Below, piece by piece: positions 32,696-42,124 of a stretch of DNA of 64,000 nucleotides; position 1 is the stretch's first letter; the number at the start of each line of letters is the position of its first letter. The stretch is from Pararhizobium sp. (GTDB lineage: Bacteria; Pseudomonadota; Alphaproteobacteria; Rhizobiales; Rhizobiaceae). The stretch lies in NCBI GenBank assembly GCA_030655075.1, contig JAURWE010000055.1, positions 351,924 to 415,923 on the forward strand. Direction: 5' to 3'. Position numbers and translations under genes: made by a program. The notes below the pieces were generated by a model. That model made no database searches. It saw nothing but the letters and a program-made list of their open reading frames with translations, and was not told the origin of the DNA.

Positions 32696-32834
32696 TTTCT
32701 TCCTCCGTTTCACGCGTTAGGTGTCTCCCCCGACCTAATGACGTTCAAACTTCGCAATTTGTTCCTATAGATTTGATTATCATCGTGGCAGGTTTGCGGC
32801 ATGAATCGCCGCCACACCCGTTCTGGAGACATGT

Positions 32835-34262
32835 ATGAGCCTGAAATTCGGCACCAGCGGTCTGCGCGGCCTGTCAGTCGACCTGATGGGAACAGCGTCC
32901 GCGCTCTATTCGGAAGCTTTTGCTCGGCACCTGCGGGCTTCAGGCCTTGCGCAACGCGGCGACACCATTCTGGTTGGACGCGATTTCCGTCCTTCCAGCC
33001 CCGAGATCGCGGCGGTGTGTATGGGTGCGCTGGAACGTGCCGGTCTCGTGCCGGCCGATTGCGGGACATTGCCGACACCGGCGCTGGCGCTTTACGGGCT
33101 TCAGCGCAAAGCCGCCTCGCTGATGATCACCGGATCGCACATTCCGGCCGATCGCAACGGCATCAAGTTTTACCGGCCGGACGGCGAGATCGACAAGACC
33201 GACGAGGCGGCGATCTCGGCCAGCGCGGCCGGCATCGTCGCTGCAGCCACGGAACTGTCGGATACGCCCGGCACCGGGCCCGATCTCGCGGCGGAAACGG
33301 AAGCGCTGTTTTTTGCCCGCAATGTCAACATCCTGAAGAAGGGTGCTTTGTCGGGCCTGACGATCGGCGTTTATCAGCACAGCAGCGTGGCGCGCGACCT
33401 CTTCGTTGACGTGCTCGAGGCCTATGGCGCGACCGCCATGCCGCTCGGCCGCTCGGAGACCTTCATCCCGGTCGATACGGAAGCGGTCTCGGCCGACACG
33501 ATTGGCCTGTTGCACGGCTGGGCGCGGGAACACAGGCTCGATGCGATCGTTTCTGCCGATGGCGACGGCGACCGGCCGCTGGTGACGGACGAGACCGGCC
33601 TGCCGCTGCGCGGCGACCTCATCGGGCTGATGACTGCCAATTTTCTCGGTGCCCAACGGGTCGTGACGCCGGTGACCTCCAATTCCTGCATCGAAGGCGC
33701 CGGAAGTTTTGCCGTTACCCGCACCAAGGTCGGTTCACCCTTCGTGATTGCAGGCATGGCGAAGGCGCTGGCATCGGGCGAAGAGGGTGTCATGGGCTTC
33801 GAGGCCAATGGCGGTGTGCTGACCGCCTCGCCGTTCACACTGAATGGCGTGGTGCTGCAGCCCCTGCCGACGCGCGATTGTTTCCTGCCGGTTCTGGCCG
33901 TCCTGTCGCGGCTTGCAGACGAAAAACAGCCGCTGTCAAAGATTGCCGCCGGCTACGGCCTGCCCGTGGCGCTGAGCGACCGACTGGAGAATTTTGCCGT
34001 GGAGAATAGCCAGGCGCTGATGTCCTATCTGCGTGCAAGCCCGGAAAACCTGGCCCTGTTTCTGAAGGGTATTGGCGAACCGGCTGCGATCAGCGACATC
34101 GACGGGTTGCGCGTCACGCTCAGCGACAAAAGCATCCTGCATTTCCGCCCGTCCGGCAATGCGCCGGAGATGCGCTGCTATGTCGAAGCGGCAGATCAGA
34201 CGGCCGGCGAAAGCCTGATGGCAAAGGGGCTGGCGGCCATCCGCGACTGGCGACCTACCTGA
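32835..34262 (+). CDS. Phosphomannomutase (alpha-D-phosphohexomutase family)
   Basis: A 475-residue enzyme that interconverts mannose-6- and mannose-1-phosphate (or glucose phosphates). The phosphoserine is Ser101 in TGSHIPADRNG, the metal loop is ADGDGDRPL and the C-terminal phosphate loop is RPSGNAPEMRCY. The protein resembles NoeK/ManB-type mutases that feed GDP-mannose or polysaccharide synthesis. It is a single gene between two divergent or unrelated units. Confidence 0.92.
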   Translation: MSLKFGTSGLRGLSVDLMGTASALYSEAFARHLRASGLAQRGDTILVGRDFRPSSPEIAAVCMGALERAGLVPADCGTLPTPALALYGLQRKAASLMITGSHIPADRNGIKFYRPDGEIDKTDEAAISASAAGIVAAATELSDTPGTGPDLAAETEALFFARNVNILKKGALSGLTIGVYQHSSVARDLFVDVLEAYGATAMPLGRSETFIPVDTEAVSADTIGLLHGWAREHRLDAIVSADGDGDRPLVTDETGLPLRGDLIGLMTANFLGAQRVVTPVTSNSCIEGAGSFAVTRTKVGSPFVIAGMAKALASGEEGVMGFEANGGVLTASPFTLNGVVLQPLPTRDCFLPVLAVLSRLADEKQPLSKIAAGYGLPVALSDRLENFAVENSQALMSYLRASPENLALFLKGIGEPAAISDIDGLRVTLSDKSILHFRPSGNAPEMRCYVEAADQTAGESLMAKGLAAIRDWRPT

Positions 34263-34349
34263 ATCTACACGGGTTTTTCGAGCTCTGACACGAATTCTTC
34301 AAAAACTCTGTTGACACCCGACGCCCAGCCCCTTACATCCCCGTCCGTC

Positions 34350-34436
34350 GCCCAGATGGCGGAATTGGTAGACGCGCCAGCTTCAGGTGCTGGTACTCGA
34401 AAGGGTGTGGAGGTTCGAGTCCTCTTCTGGGCACCA
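34350..34436 (+). tRNA. tRNA-Leu (anticodon CAG)
   Basis: An 87-nt tRNA with acceptor GCCCAGA/TCTGGGC, class II variable arm, TTCGAGT T-loop, anticodon stem CCAGC/GCTGG with loop TTCAGGT, and an encoded CCA end. Confidence 0.97.
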
Positions 34437-34464
34437 TTACATTTTTGCCGGTTATCCGGCATGC

Positions 34465-34492
34465 AAAAAGCCCGGTTTTGCCGGGCTTTTTT
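34465..34492 (+). terminator. Terminator after tRNA-Leu
   Basis: AAAAGCCCGG pairs with CCGGGCTTTT, followed by TT. Confidence 0.9.
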
Positions 34493-34533
34493 GTGTCTGG
34501 CGGCAGCAACGCTGCGCTGCATGGATCGCCGGA

Positions 34534-34878
34534 TTATTCGCAGACGATCTTGAAGCCGACGACGATCTTCTTGCCGTGTTTGGCGCTGTATTTGCGAACC
34601 GGCTTTTCGAAGCAGTCTTCATCACCGAAATCGGCTTCGACCACCTGGTCGCGCTTGTGTTTGCGTTGGCCGTTGTTGCGGTTGTCGCTCTCAAAAAGCT
34701 TGGCGCCGATGATGGCAGCGGCGAGACCGATGACCGTGCCGGCGGCGATCTTGCCGCTGTCGTTCTTGGTGACCGGAGCGACTTCCTGGCCTTCGTCGCT
34801 TGCCCGGGCTGTGGAGGAGAAGGAAGAGGTTGTGAGAATGACGACGGCGAGGGTCGAGAGAATGGTCTTGCTGAACAT
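34534..34878 (-). CDS. Small secreted or membrane protein of unknown function
   Basis: A 114-residue protein from ATG 34878 (AAAGGAGA upstream). A signal peptide (TILSTLAVVILTTSSFSSTARA) is followed by a short hydrophobic Gly/Ala segment (KIAAGTVIGLAAAIIGAKLF). A charged C-terminal half with two Cys (DEDCFEKPV and IVCE at the end) completes it. Not recognised. It may be a periplasmic protein with one disulphide. Confidence 0.72.
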   Translation of the reverse strand: MFSKTILSTLAVVILTTSSFSSTARASDEGQEVAPVTKNDSGKIAAGTVIGLAAAIIGAKLFESDNRNNGQRKHKRDQVVEADFGDEDCFEKPVRKYSAKHGKKIVVGFKIVCE

Positions 34879-35087
34879 GATGTGGTCTCCTTTCGTTTGA
34901 GAGGCGAACCCTTCGTCCGCCGATGACCAGACACTAGGCGGCCCTCTTCCGCCGCGATGTACCAATTGGCACACTTCAGAAATTTGCCGAAAAAATAGTT
35001 TTGGCGGTATGTCGTGTGCGGCAAAACCGCGTCGCGCACGATCCGGATTTGGTCTAGTCTCCGGCCAAAGACCACAGCGGGGATTTC

Positions 35088-36134
35088 ATGCAGACGCCGG
35101 CCATTGTCATCGATCTCGATATCGTCAAACAAAACATCCGGCGGTTCCAGGCCTATGCCGACAGTGCCGGGCTCAAGGTGCGGCCGCACATCAAGACGCA
35201 CAAGCTGCCGAAGCTCGCCGAGTTGCAGCTCGAGGCCGGCGCCGTTGGCATCACCTGCCAGAAGATTTCCGAGGCGCAGGCGATGGTGGCGGCAAGCCCG
35301 CTCATCTGCGACGTGCTGATCACCTACAATATCGTCGGCGCGGAAAAACTCGTCGAGCTCGTGGCACTGGCGCAGCAGGTCAGGCTCAGCGTCGTGGCCG
35401 ACAGCGCCGCCGTCATCGACGGCTTGTCACAGGCCTTTGCGGGCGAGCCCGCGCCGCTAACCGTGCTGGTCGAATGCAACACCGGCGCCAACCGCTGCGG
35501 CGTCTCCTTGCCCGGGGAAGCGGCGGAGCTTGCGGCACGGATCGCGGGCGCCGATGGCCTGGTGTTCGGCGGGCTGATGACCTTTCCGCCTGTCGGTGGC
35601 GGGGCTGCGGTTCAGGCTTTCATGACGGAGGCAAAGGCCATCATCGAAGCAATCGGTCTTGCCGTGCCGGTCATCACGTCCGGTGGAACGCCGGACATGA
35701 ACTCAGCGGGTGAGGTTCCTGTCGTCACCGAACACCGGCCGGGCACCTATATCTACAACGACCGCTCGCTGGTGTCAGGCGGCCGCTGCGGCTGGGAGGA
35801 CTGCGCTCTCACCGTTCTTGCCACGGTCGTCTCCGTGCCCGCCCCCAACCGCGCCATCGTCGATGCCGGCAGCAAGACCCTGACCAGCGATCTCTTCGGG
35901 CTGACGGGCCATGGCCATGTGCTCGGGCGCGACGATATATCCATCGACAGTCTTTCGGAAGAACACGGGCGTCTGGTGACGCAGGGGCCGATCGGCCTTG
36001 CCGTCGGCGATCTCGTGACGATCGTTCCCAACCATGCCTGCGTCGTCATGAACATGGTGGATTTCGTCACTGTGCGCAGCAAAGAGGGCGGCGATGAGAT
36101 CTGGCCGGTGCCGGCACGCGGCAAGATCTGGTAG
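35088..36134 (+). CDS. D-threonine aldolase / D-serine dehydratase-like PLP enzyme
   Basis: A 348-residue fold-type III PLP enzyme. The Schiff-base Lys lies in RPHIKTHKL, the phosphate-binding loop is TSGGTPDM, and the C-terminal metal site is VPNHACVVMN (His and Cys). The DSD1 group cleaves D-threonine or D-3-hydroxyamino acids. It is followed after 4 bp by a small unknown gene, which probably shares its transcript. Confidence 0.9.
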   Translation: MQTPAIVIDLDIVKQNIRRFQAYADSAGLKVRPHIKTHKLPKLAELQLEAGAVGITCQKISEAQAMVAASPLICDVLITYNIVGAEKLVELVALAQQVRLSVVADSAAVIDGLSQAFAGEPAPLTVLVECNTGANRCGVSLPGEAAELAARIAGADGLVFGGLMTFPPVGGGAAVQAFMTEAKAIIEAIGLAVPVITSGGTPDMNSAGEVPVVTEHRPGTYIYNDRSLVSGGRCGWEDCALTVLATVVSVPAPNRAIVDAGSKTLTSDLFGLTGHGHVLGRDDISIDSLSEEHGRLVTQGPIGLAVGDLVTIVPNHACVVMNMVDFVTVRSKEGGDEIWPVPARGKIW

Positions 36135-36138
36135 GCAC

Positions 36139-36396
36139 ATGGACTGGAACGACACGATTCAATCCGTGACCTTTTCGCCCGAGGGCCATGGGGCGCTCTG
36201 TGTCATCCACCAGCTGGCGATCCGCACGCTGGCGGGCAGCAGGCTTTCGGCCGAGGATTGCGTCGCCTTCGCGCGCCGCAACGAGGCTGATTTTCACCGG
36301 GCAGCGTTGCGGAAGATCGCGCAGAAGGCGATCGCCAAGGGGCACAGCCTGCACATCAGCAGCCGCGACGTGCGCCGCCTGCCGCCCTCTCCCTGA
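36139..36396 (+). CDS. Small protein resembling DUF1488
   Basis: An 85-residue cytoplasmic protein (ATG 36139) four bases after the D-threonine-aldolase-type gene. The N-terminal strand part (IQSVTFSPEGHGALCVIHQLAI) and the helical AFARRNEADFHRAALRKIAQKAI resemble the DUF1488 pattern; I hold this only weakly. Its position suggests co-transcription. The function is unknown. Confidence 0.6.
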   Translation: MDWNDTIQSVTFSPEGHGALCVIHQLAIRTLAGSRLSAEDCVAFARRNEADFHRAALRKIAQKAIAKGHSLHISSRDVRRLPPSP

Positions 36397-36402
36397 CAAG
36401 GC

Positions 36403-37707
36403 TCAGACCTTGACGGCAAGCTCGAGAAAATCCTCGGTGCCGAAGAATTTGATGTAGCGCTCGACCTCGGCCGGGTCGCCCGTCGCTTTGCGGGGGTTGT
36501 CGGACAGCTTGACGGCGGGGCGGCCGTCGGCTTCGCTGACCTTGCAGACGATGGAGATCGGGTCGAGGCCGTGGGTCTCTATCGGCGCGCAATCGGCGAA
36601 ATCGTTGGTGAGGTTGGTGCCCCAGCCGAAGCTCATGCGCACCCGGCCCTTGAAGTGATTGTAGGTCTCGATGATCGTATCGACGTCGAGACCGTCGGAG
36701 AAGATCAGCAGCTTTTCCTTGGGGTCGCGGCCCATCTTTTCCCACCAGGCGATGATCTTCTCGCCGCCCTCGATCGGCGGGGCGCTGTCGGGCCGGAATC
36801 CGGTCCAGTCGGCCACCCATTCGGGCGCATTGCGCAGGAAGGCGGCCGTGCCGAATGCGTCCGGCAGGACGATGAGCAGGTTGCCGCCATAGAGGCGGTT
36901 CCAGTTTTCAAGCACCCGGTAGGGCGCCGAAGCCAGTTCCTCGTCGGTCCGGGCCAGGGCGGCGGCCACCATCGGCAGTTCGTGGGCGTTGGTGCCGAGT
37001 GCTTCGAGATCGGTGTCCATGGCCAGAAGCACGTTGCTGGTGCCGGAGAAGGAGCCGCCGATGCCTTCCTTCAGCGCCTCGACGCACCAGCGCTGCCAGA
37101 GAAAGCTGTGGCGGCGGCGGGTGCCGAAGTCGGAAATTCTCAGGTCCGGATGCTGCTTCAGCCGCTCGACCTTGGTCCACATCTTGGCCTTGGCACGGGC
37201 ATAGAGAACATCGAGCGCGAACCGGCCCATGTCTTTCATCGCCGTGCGCGAACGCAGCTCATTGATGATGGCGAGGGCGGGAATTTCCCACATGCTGGTG
37301 TGGGTCCACTTGCCCGGGAAGGTCAGCTCATACTGGCCGCCCTTTTTGGAAAGCTCATATTCTGGCAGCTGGAAATCGGTGAGCCAGGCAAGGAACTCGG
37401 GCGAAAAGATCTGCTTGCGGCCATAGAACGTGTTACCGGCGAGCCAGATCATTTCCTTCTTGGTGAAGCGCAGGTTGCGCGCATAGTCGAGCTGTTCGCG
37501 CAGTTCCATCTCGTCGATCTGCTCGGCCAAAAAGACGGTCTTGGTGCGGTTGATCAACGAGAAGGTGGCGTTGACCTCCGGATAAAGCCGCCAGATCATC
37601 TGCAACATCAAGAGCTTGTAGAAATCGGTATCGAGCAGGCTGCGCACGATCGGATCGAGTTTCCAGGCGTGGTTGAACACGCGGCGCGCAATATCCGATT
37701 TGGTCAT
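36403..37707 (-). CDS. pncB: Nicotinate phosphoribosyltransferase
   Basis: A 434-residue enzyme of the Preiss-Handler route that converts nicotinate and PRPP to NAMN. Family motifs include the N-terminal LLDTDFYKLLMLQ, the RRRHSFLWQR segment with FSGTSNVLLA after it, and late KLSDNPRKATGDPAEVERY. Length fits the proteobacterial PncB. A separate nicotinamide-specific enzyme is encoded at 40730-42124, so both forms of niacin may be salvaged. Confidence 0.95.
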   Translation of the reverse strand: MTKSDIARRVFNHAWKLDPIVRSLLDTDFYKLLMLQMIWRLYPEVNATFSLINRTKTVFLAEQIDEMELREQLDYARNLRFTKKEMIWLAGNTFYGRKQIFSPEFLAWLTDFQLPEYELSKKGGQYELTFPGKWTHTSMWEIPALAIINELRSRTAMKDMGRFALDVLYARAKAKMWTKVERLKQHPDLRISDFGTRRRHSFLWQRWCVEALKEGIGGSFSGTSNVLLAMDTDLEALGTNAHELPMVAAALARTDEELASAPYRVLENWNRLYGGNLLIVLPDAFGTAAFLRNAPEWVADWTGFRPDSAPPIEGGEKIIAWWEKMGRDPKEKLLIFSDGLDVDTIIETYNHFKGRVRMSFGWGTNLTNDFADCAPIETHGLDPISIVCKVSEADGRPAVKLSDNPRKATGDPAEVERYIKFFGTEDFLELAVKV

Positions 37708-37861
37708 GGACCCCTGCTCTCCTCAAGCATTCGACTGGCAGGCATATCGGATCCGCAGGGCGGACATTCAAGCCGGTGCATGCCGTCATGCCATGCCGGG
37801 ACGGGCACCTGCAACCGAAATGCTTGGCGAAAGGCCCTACATCACGGATCTCTTATATGGA

Positions 37862-38206
37862 TTACCAGTTGAGGCCGCGTTTCTCGCGCTCCAGCGAGCG
37901 CGGCGGGGTCTTGCTTTCCAGTGTCACGAGGCCATCCGTGCAGGTATAGACGAGGTTCGATCCAAGGCGGTCGGGGCCGGGGAAGATCTCGTCACCGTCA
38001 TCGAAGCTGGTGGTGCAGGTAAAATCGCGCTGGGGGACGTTGTCCTCATGGTGTTTGACGCCGGGCAGGTCCTTGAACGCCTTGTCTGCCGACAGGCTGT
38101 TGAAATCGAGCGACGGGCTGCGGCCGTCCTCAGCCATCGCTGCAGCGGGCGGCAGCGTGGCGGCTGATAGCAGGATCATCAGCGTTAAGAGAGACGGAAT
38201 CTTCAT
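37862..38206 (-). CDS. Secreted protein of unknown function
   Basis: A 114-residue protein from ATG 38206. The signal peptide is MKIPSLLTLMILLSAATLPP with a cleavage site near AMA. The mature protein has two Cys (FTCTTSFDDGDEI and LVYTCTDG), which may form a disulphide, and a conserved-looking RSLEREKRGLNW at the C-terminus. Not recognised. Confidence 0.7.
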   Translation of the reverse strand: MKIPSLLTLMILLSAATLPPAAAMAEDGRSPSLDFNSLSADKAFKDLPGVKHHEDNVPQRDFTCTTSFDDGDEIFPGPDRLGSNLVYTCTDGLVTLESKTPPRSLEREKRGLNW

Positions 38207-38320
38207 CGGTGCCTTCGCCTCGAAACCCGTGCCGCCCACAAATCCATCAAAGGGCGGTACCGCGCGGTATCAACATGCGCTATAGCGCGTTGGAATCATC
38301 GCGAACATGTGGGGAATTTC

Positions 38321-38947
38321 ATGGCGAATGCAATACGATCTCACGAAGGTGATATTTCCGCCGAGGATGCGGCGCGCTACACCGGTGCCATCGCCATCGA
38401 TACGGAAACACTCGGCCTCATTCCCCGCCGCGACCGGCTTTGCGTTGTCCAGCTTTCTCCCGGCGACGGCACCGCCGATGTCATCCGCATCGCCCCGGGC
38501 CAGAAACAGGCTCCCAATCTCGTTGCCATGCTCGCGGATCCGGCCCGCCAGAAGATTTTCCACTTCGGCCGCTTCGACATTGCCGTGCTGTTCAACGCCT
38601 TCGGTGTGACGACAACATCGGTGTTCTGCACCAAGATCGCCTCGCGCCTGACGCGGACCTATACGGACCGGCACGGGCTGAAGGACAATTTGAAGGAACT
38701 GCTGGACGTCGATATCTCCAAGCACCAGCAGTCGTCCGACTGGGCCGCCGAGACGCTGAGCCCGGCGCAGCTGGAATATGCGGCATCCGACGTGCTCTAC
38801 CTGCACGCGCTGCGCGACAAACTGATGTTCCGGCTTGAGCGCGACGGGCGTCTCGAGCATGCCGAAGCCTGCTTTGCCTTTCTTCCGACCCGCTCGAAGC
38901 TCGATCTCATCGGCTGGGAAGAGACCGATATTTTCGCCCATAGCTGA
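38321..38947 (+). CDS. Ribonuclease D family 3'-5' exonuclease
   Basis: A 208-residue DEDDy exonuclease. Exo I is AIDTETLGL, Exo II FHFGRFDIAVL and Exo III YAASDVLYLH, containing all four acidic residues and the Tyr. It lacks the HRDC domains of full-length RNase D, as do the short alphaproteobacterial forms. I start at ATG 38321; a GTG at 38309 is possible. It probably trims tRNA or other structured RNA 3' ends. Confidence 0.92.
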   Translation: MANAIRSHEGDISAEDAARYTGAIAIDTETLGLIPRRDRLCVVQLSPGDGTADVIRIAPGQKQAPNLVAMLADPARQKIFHFGRFDIAVLFNAFGVTTTSVFCTKIASRLTRTYTDRHGLKDNLKELLDVDISKHQQSSDWAAETLSPAQLEYAASDVLYLHALRDKLMFRLERDGRLEHAEACFAFLPTRSKLDLIGWEETDIFAHS

Positions 38948-39036
38948 ACGGTTCTTCCCGACAAGGTTAAGATCGTCTTAATGGTTGCGCTCTAATCTGA
39001 CCGCATACTTCAGGCGATCACGACCGGACCCGACCG

Positions 39037-40329
39037 ATGCTTCTTCCGACCCAGCAGGCCAGTGGCACAGCCGCCCTCACGCTCATCCAGTCGACACTGG
39101 AGAGTATTGAGCAGCGCCGGGCCGAGGAGGAGGAAAAGCTCAAGGGCAAGAAAGAGGACAAAATCCTCAAGGCGCGGATTGCCTCGGACGCGGTCTCGCA
39201 GGCGGCCAACGCCAAGATCAACGAGCATTTTTTCGGCAGCCTCAAAGGTGACGAAAACCCGATGGCCGTGTTGATCGCGCGGTTTGCGCAGGCGATGGGC
39301 GTGGCGCAAGGCGCCGACGAATCGAACCTCGACTTCGGGACGCGCCTTGAAGATGCGATGTTCCTGACCGACTTCGTCGCCAAGGAGGATATAGACGGCA
39401 ACGCCATGCTGGTGGGCCCGAAGACGTTCCGCGTCACCATCGAGGACCTGACGGCGACACTGGACGGAACGGCGGAACGCCCAAGTGCCAACGCGCAGTT
39501 TCTCGCGCGGTTCGTGACCAAGAACGGGCTCGAACAGAACACCGGTGAAGACAACGGTACCTATTACACGCGCCTTCGCGAATCCCTGACGCAGGCACGC
39601 TCTGAACTGCCGGCAAGCGTGGCAGAGGTGGAAGTGGCCGCCGGTCTTCGCAATCTCGGGATCACAGCAAAACAGCTGATCGCCGCCATACGGCAGCCCT
39701 ATGGCGACGACGCCGCAGCGGTGAAGGCGGCACTCGACAACCAGGCAACCGAGGACAAGACCTCGACGGCCGAGACAGCCAAAGTCCTGCAGCGGCTGGA
39801 AGACGTGGCCGATCCGAAATCGCTGGAAGAGTTGCAGGTCGAGAAGGCTGACGGGCCGAGAGATCCGACCGAAGTCGAGGATGCCGAGACGCGGGCCGAG
39901 CGCGAGCAGGATATCCGCTCCCGCGAGGCGATGGACAAGCTGGAAGACGTCAAGGATCTCGGTGACGCGGTCAAGGAACAGAACGACAAGGCAACGGCAC
40001 CGGCTGCACCCGGAGAGGGAACGGCTGGGGACGAGACGGCGGCGGCCATCGACACGCTGCAGGTGCTGGCGGCGGGCGCGGAAATCGCCGACACCGAGGC
40101 TGCCCTGGAGACAGCGAGTGGCAACGAGACCGGATCGGGCCTGACCGGCACAGCAGAGCCTGACTACGTGGCCGGAGAAGCCATGAGCGCTGAAGATCAG
40201 GCCGTGCTGCTGGCCGACGCCGCTGCGGCCGCTGACCAGGACCGGGCCGACGCGGCCAAGGACATCTTGGCGATCCATGTCGACGAGAACGGCATCTACG
40301 ATTTCCTGATCCGCCAGATTGCGGCCTGA
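39037..40329 (+). CDS. Acidic helical protein of unknown function, shares a repeat module with 42536-44185
   Basis: A 430-residue protein without signal peptide. Residues 20-60 are a charged coiled coil. A helical unit recurs at about 75-110 (NPMAVLIARFAQAMGV...TRLEDAM) and 150-215 (ARFVTKNGLEQ...LRNLGITAKQLIAAIRQPYG). The last 170 residues are very acidic and Ala-rich (predicted disordered or coiled). The second unit has a clear counterpart in the protein encoded at 42536-44185 (RSLGIPAKALAEALRNPNG). Its stop abuts the stop of the convergent 40330 gene. I do not recognise the family. Confidence 0.8.
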   Translation: MLLPTQQASGTAALTLIQSTLESIEQRRAEEEEKLKGKKEDKILKARIASDAVSQAANAKINEHFFGSLKGDENPMAVLIARFAQAMGVAQGADESNLDFGTRLEDAMFLTDFVAKEDIDGNAMLVGPKTFRVTIEDLTATLDGTAERPSANAQFLARFVTKNGLEQNTGEDNGTYYTRLRESLTQARSELPASVAEVEVAAGLRNLGITAKQLIAAIRQPYGDDAAAVKAALDNQATEDKTSTAETAKVLQRLEDVADPKSLEELQVEKADGPRDPTEVEDAETRAEREQDIRSREAMDKLEDVKDLGDAVKEQNDKATAPAAPGEGTAGDETAAAIDTLQVLAAGAEIADTEAALETASGNETGSGLTGTAEPDYVAGEAMSAEDQAVLLADAAAAADQDRADAAKDILAIHVDENGIYDFLIRQIAA

Positions 40330-40662
40330 TCAACGTTTCCGCACGATGCCCAGCCGGGCGATAACCTGCCCGGGAATACCGTAGCGCTGGATCGCATCGC
40401 GGTTGCTGCGCAGGCCGCAGATTTCGCGCTGGATAAAAAACGCCCAGACGGCATCGGCGGCATCGTTCAGAAGATTTTCGCGGGCCTCGCCGCTGACACC
40501 CTTTTCCAGATGGTCCTTCAGCAGCGCCAGCGCCTTTTCGACTTTCAGTCCGTGGCGTCCGAGCGCATCTGCGCGCTCCGACATCAGCTCGTATTCGAGC
40601 AGGTTCAGGGCGCCGTTTGACATGCCGTGTGGCGCAAGGGATTGCGGTGGACGCACCGTCAT
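40330..40662 (-). CDS. Small helical protein (DUF6665-like)
   Basis: A 110-residue protein from ATG 40662 with GGAG upstream. It is mostly helical (NLLEYELMSERADALGRHGLKVEKALALLKDHL) and ends with the conserved-looking YGIPGQVIARLGIVRKR. I think it matches DUF6665, a Rhizobiales family of unknown function, but from memory only. It lies 67 bp after nadV in the same direction and may be co-transcribed. Confidence 0.7.
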   Translation of the reverse strand: MTVRPPQSLAPHGMSNGALNLLEYELMSERADALGRHGLKVEKALALLKDHLEKGVSGEARENLLNDAADAVWAFFIQREICGLRSNRDAIQRYGIPGQVIARLGIVRKR

Positions 40663-40729
40663 GGAGATTGCTCCGGTCTTCATTCTCTCGAAAAGATGGG
40701 AGATTCGGCCGCATCAGACAAGACCCGGC

Positions 40730-42124
40730 TCAGACAAGAGCGGCATCGACCCTTGTGCGGATTTCTTCGAAGGACCAGTCCTTCAAAAGCTCGCCATCCC
40801 GCCACACTGTCACGAGCTGGTTTTCGCGGTCGTCGAGTTCGCGCAGCGGAATGCCCTCGTAACCGCCATCGTGGCGCAGGACAGCCTGACGACCGGGTTT
40901 CGAGCCCTTGCCGTTCATGGTGACGGGGCGCTTGTGAACATCGTGCCAGAGGCCGTCCGTATCCATGCGGGCATTGGCCTTCATGGCAAAGGAGTAGGTG
41001 TCGCGGTTGACCTTCTGCAGCAGCCAGGCGCCCATGCCGAAGGCGATGTTTTCCGCCGAGAAGCCGAAGGCTTCCAGACGGCCGAGAATCTGGCCGATAT
41101 CGGCGGGCGACACACCATCGCCCTGCAGCACCCTGACGCAATCTTCCAGCACGCGGTAGCCCTTGCCGTTGACGCGTGTGCTGAAATGATAGGCCAGTTG
41201 TTTGACGACATGCACCGGCGTCTCGATCGGGTCGCCGCTGTCGGGCCGCACCACCAGCGTGCCGCCTGCGCTCCGCACCTTTTCGCGCAACTCCTCACCC
41301 CAGAGCTCGGTGACGGCGCGGTTGATATCATAGCTGTCGGAGACGACAGCATAGGAGCCGTTGCCGCCAAACTGACCGATCATGTGGGAAAAGGACTCGG
41401 CCTCGCACTCGACACCCCAGGCCGTCATCGTTGCATGTTCGGTGGCGGGAATGGAATAACCGGCCATGGCTGCGCCATAGTAGCGACGTGCATAGAGGAC
41501 GCCGGAGATCGTATCGGTCGCATGGAAATTGACGAGGAAGGCGGCGCCGCCGATGCCGGCCTGCTCCAGCGCGCCGGTTCCGCGCGCGCCAAAATCATGA
41601 ATGCGGAAGGGTATGACGCGCTCGGGATCGTCACAGGTCTTTTCCAGCACCGGTTTGACGATGAGCTTGACCTTGCGGGCATTGCTGGCGACGGAGGACG
41701 GATACCAGACCGCCCGCAGCAGCGCCGTCTCGATGTAGGATGTCAGCCAGAAAGATTGCGGATCGGTGTTGACCACCTGCACCAGCGGAACGCCGCGGCG
41801 CACGACCGAGCCTTCCGGCAGCGCCTCTATTTCCAGCGGCAGGTAGCCACCGAAAGTCTCGACGATGCGGGTCCAGCCGGGCCGGTTGAACGGCAGGCCA
41901 TGGGCCAGCACGATTTCCTCGGCCTCGTCGATGTCGGCCATTGTCAGCGGCGTGGCGAGATAGGATTTGAGGAACATCTGCAGGCCGAAGAAGACCACTT
42001 CTGCCTGCGTGGAATTTCCCCGTGCCTCGATATAGGCCGATATCCGGGCCGTGCCCGGCGGATATTGCAGATGGTGACTGAACTTGTAGCTGTCGGTGTT
42101 GAGGATCAGATTGTTCAGGTTCAT
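40730..42124 (-). CDS. nadV: Nicotinamide phosphoribosyltransferase (NAMPT type)
   Basis: A 464-residue NAMPT homologue from ATG 42124 (AGGA upstream). Family landmarks are NTDSYKFSHHLQYPPGTARI at the N-terminus, the catalytic-His region GYSIPATEHATMTAWG, the PRPP loop RPDSGDP and GKGYRVLEDCVRVLQGDGV. It makes NMN from nicotinamide and PRPP directly, so NAD is made without deamidation. Bacterial NadV is patchily distributed. No Nudix ADP-ribose pyrophosphatase or NMN adenylyltransferase is beside it. Confidence 0.95.
   Translation of the reverse strand: MNLNNLILNTDSYKFSHHLQYPPGTARISAYIEARGNSTQAEVVFFGLQMFLKSYLATPLTMADIDEAEEIVLAHGLPFNRPGWTRIVETFGGYLPLEIEALPEGSVVRRGVPLVQVVNTDPQSFWLTSYIETALLRAVWYPSSVASNARKVKLIVKPVLEKTCDDPERVIPFRIHDFGARGTGALEQAGIGGAAFLVNFHATDTISGVLYARRYYGAAMAGYSIPATEHATMTAWGVECEAESFSHMIGQFGGNGSYAVVSDSYDINRAVTELWGEELREKVRSAGGTLVVRPDSGDPIETPVHVVKQLAYHFSTRVNGKGYRVLEDCVRVLQGDGVSPADIGQILGRLEAFGFSAENIAFGMGAWLLQKVNRDTYSFAMKANARMDTDGLWHDVHKRPVTMNGKGSKPGRQAVLRHDGGYEGIPLRELDDRENQLVTVWRDGELLKDWSFEEIRTRVDAALV

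Noticed and set aside
34265..34522. Minus-strand open frame of 85 residues
   Set aside because: It is the antisense of tRNA-Leu; its sequence (TRTSTPFRVPAPEAG) is a well-known artefact of tRNA regions.
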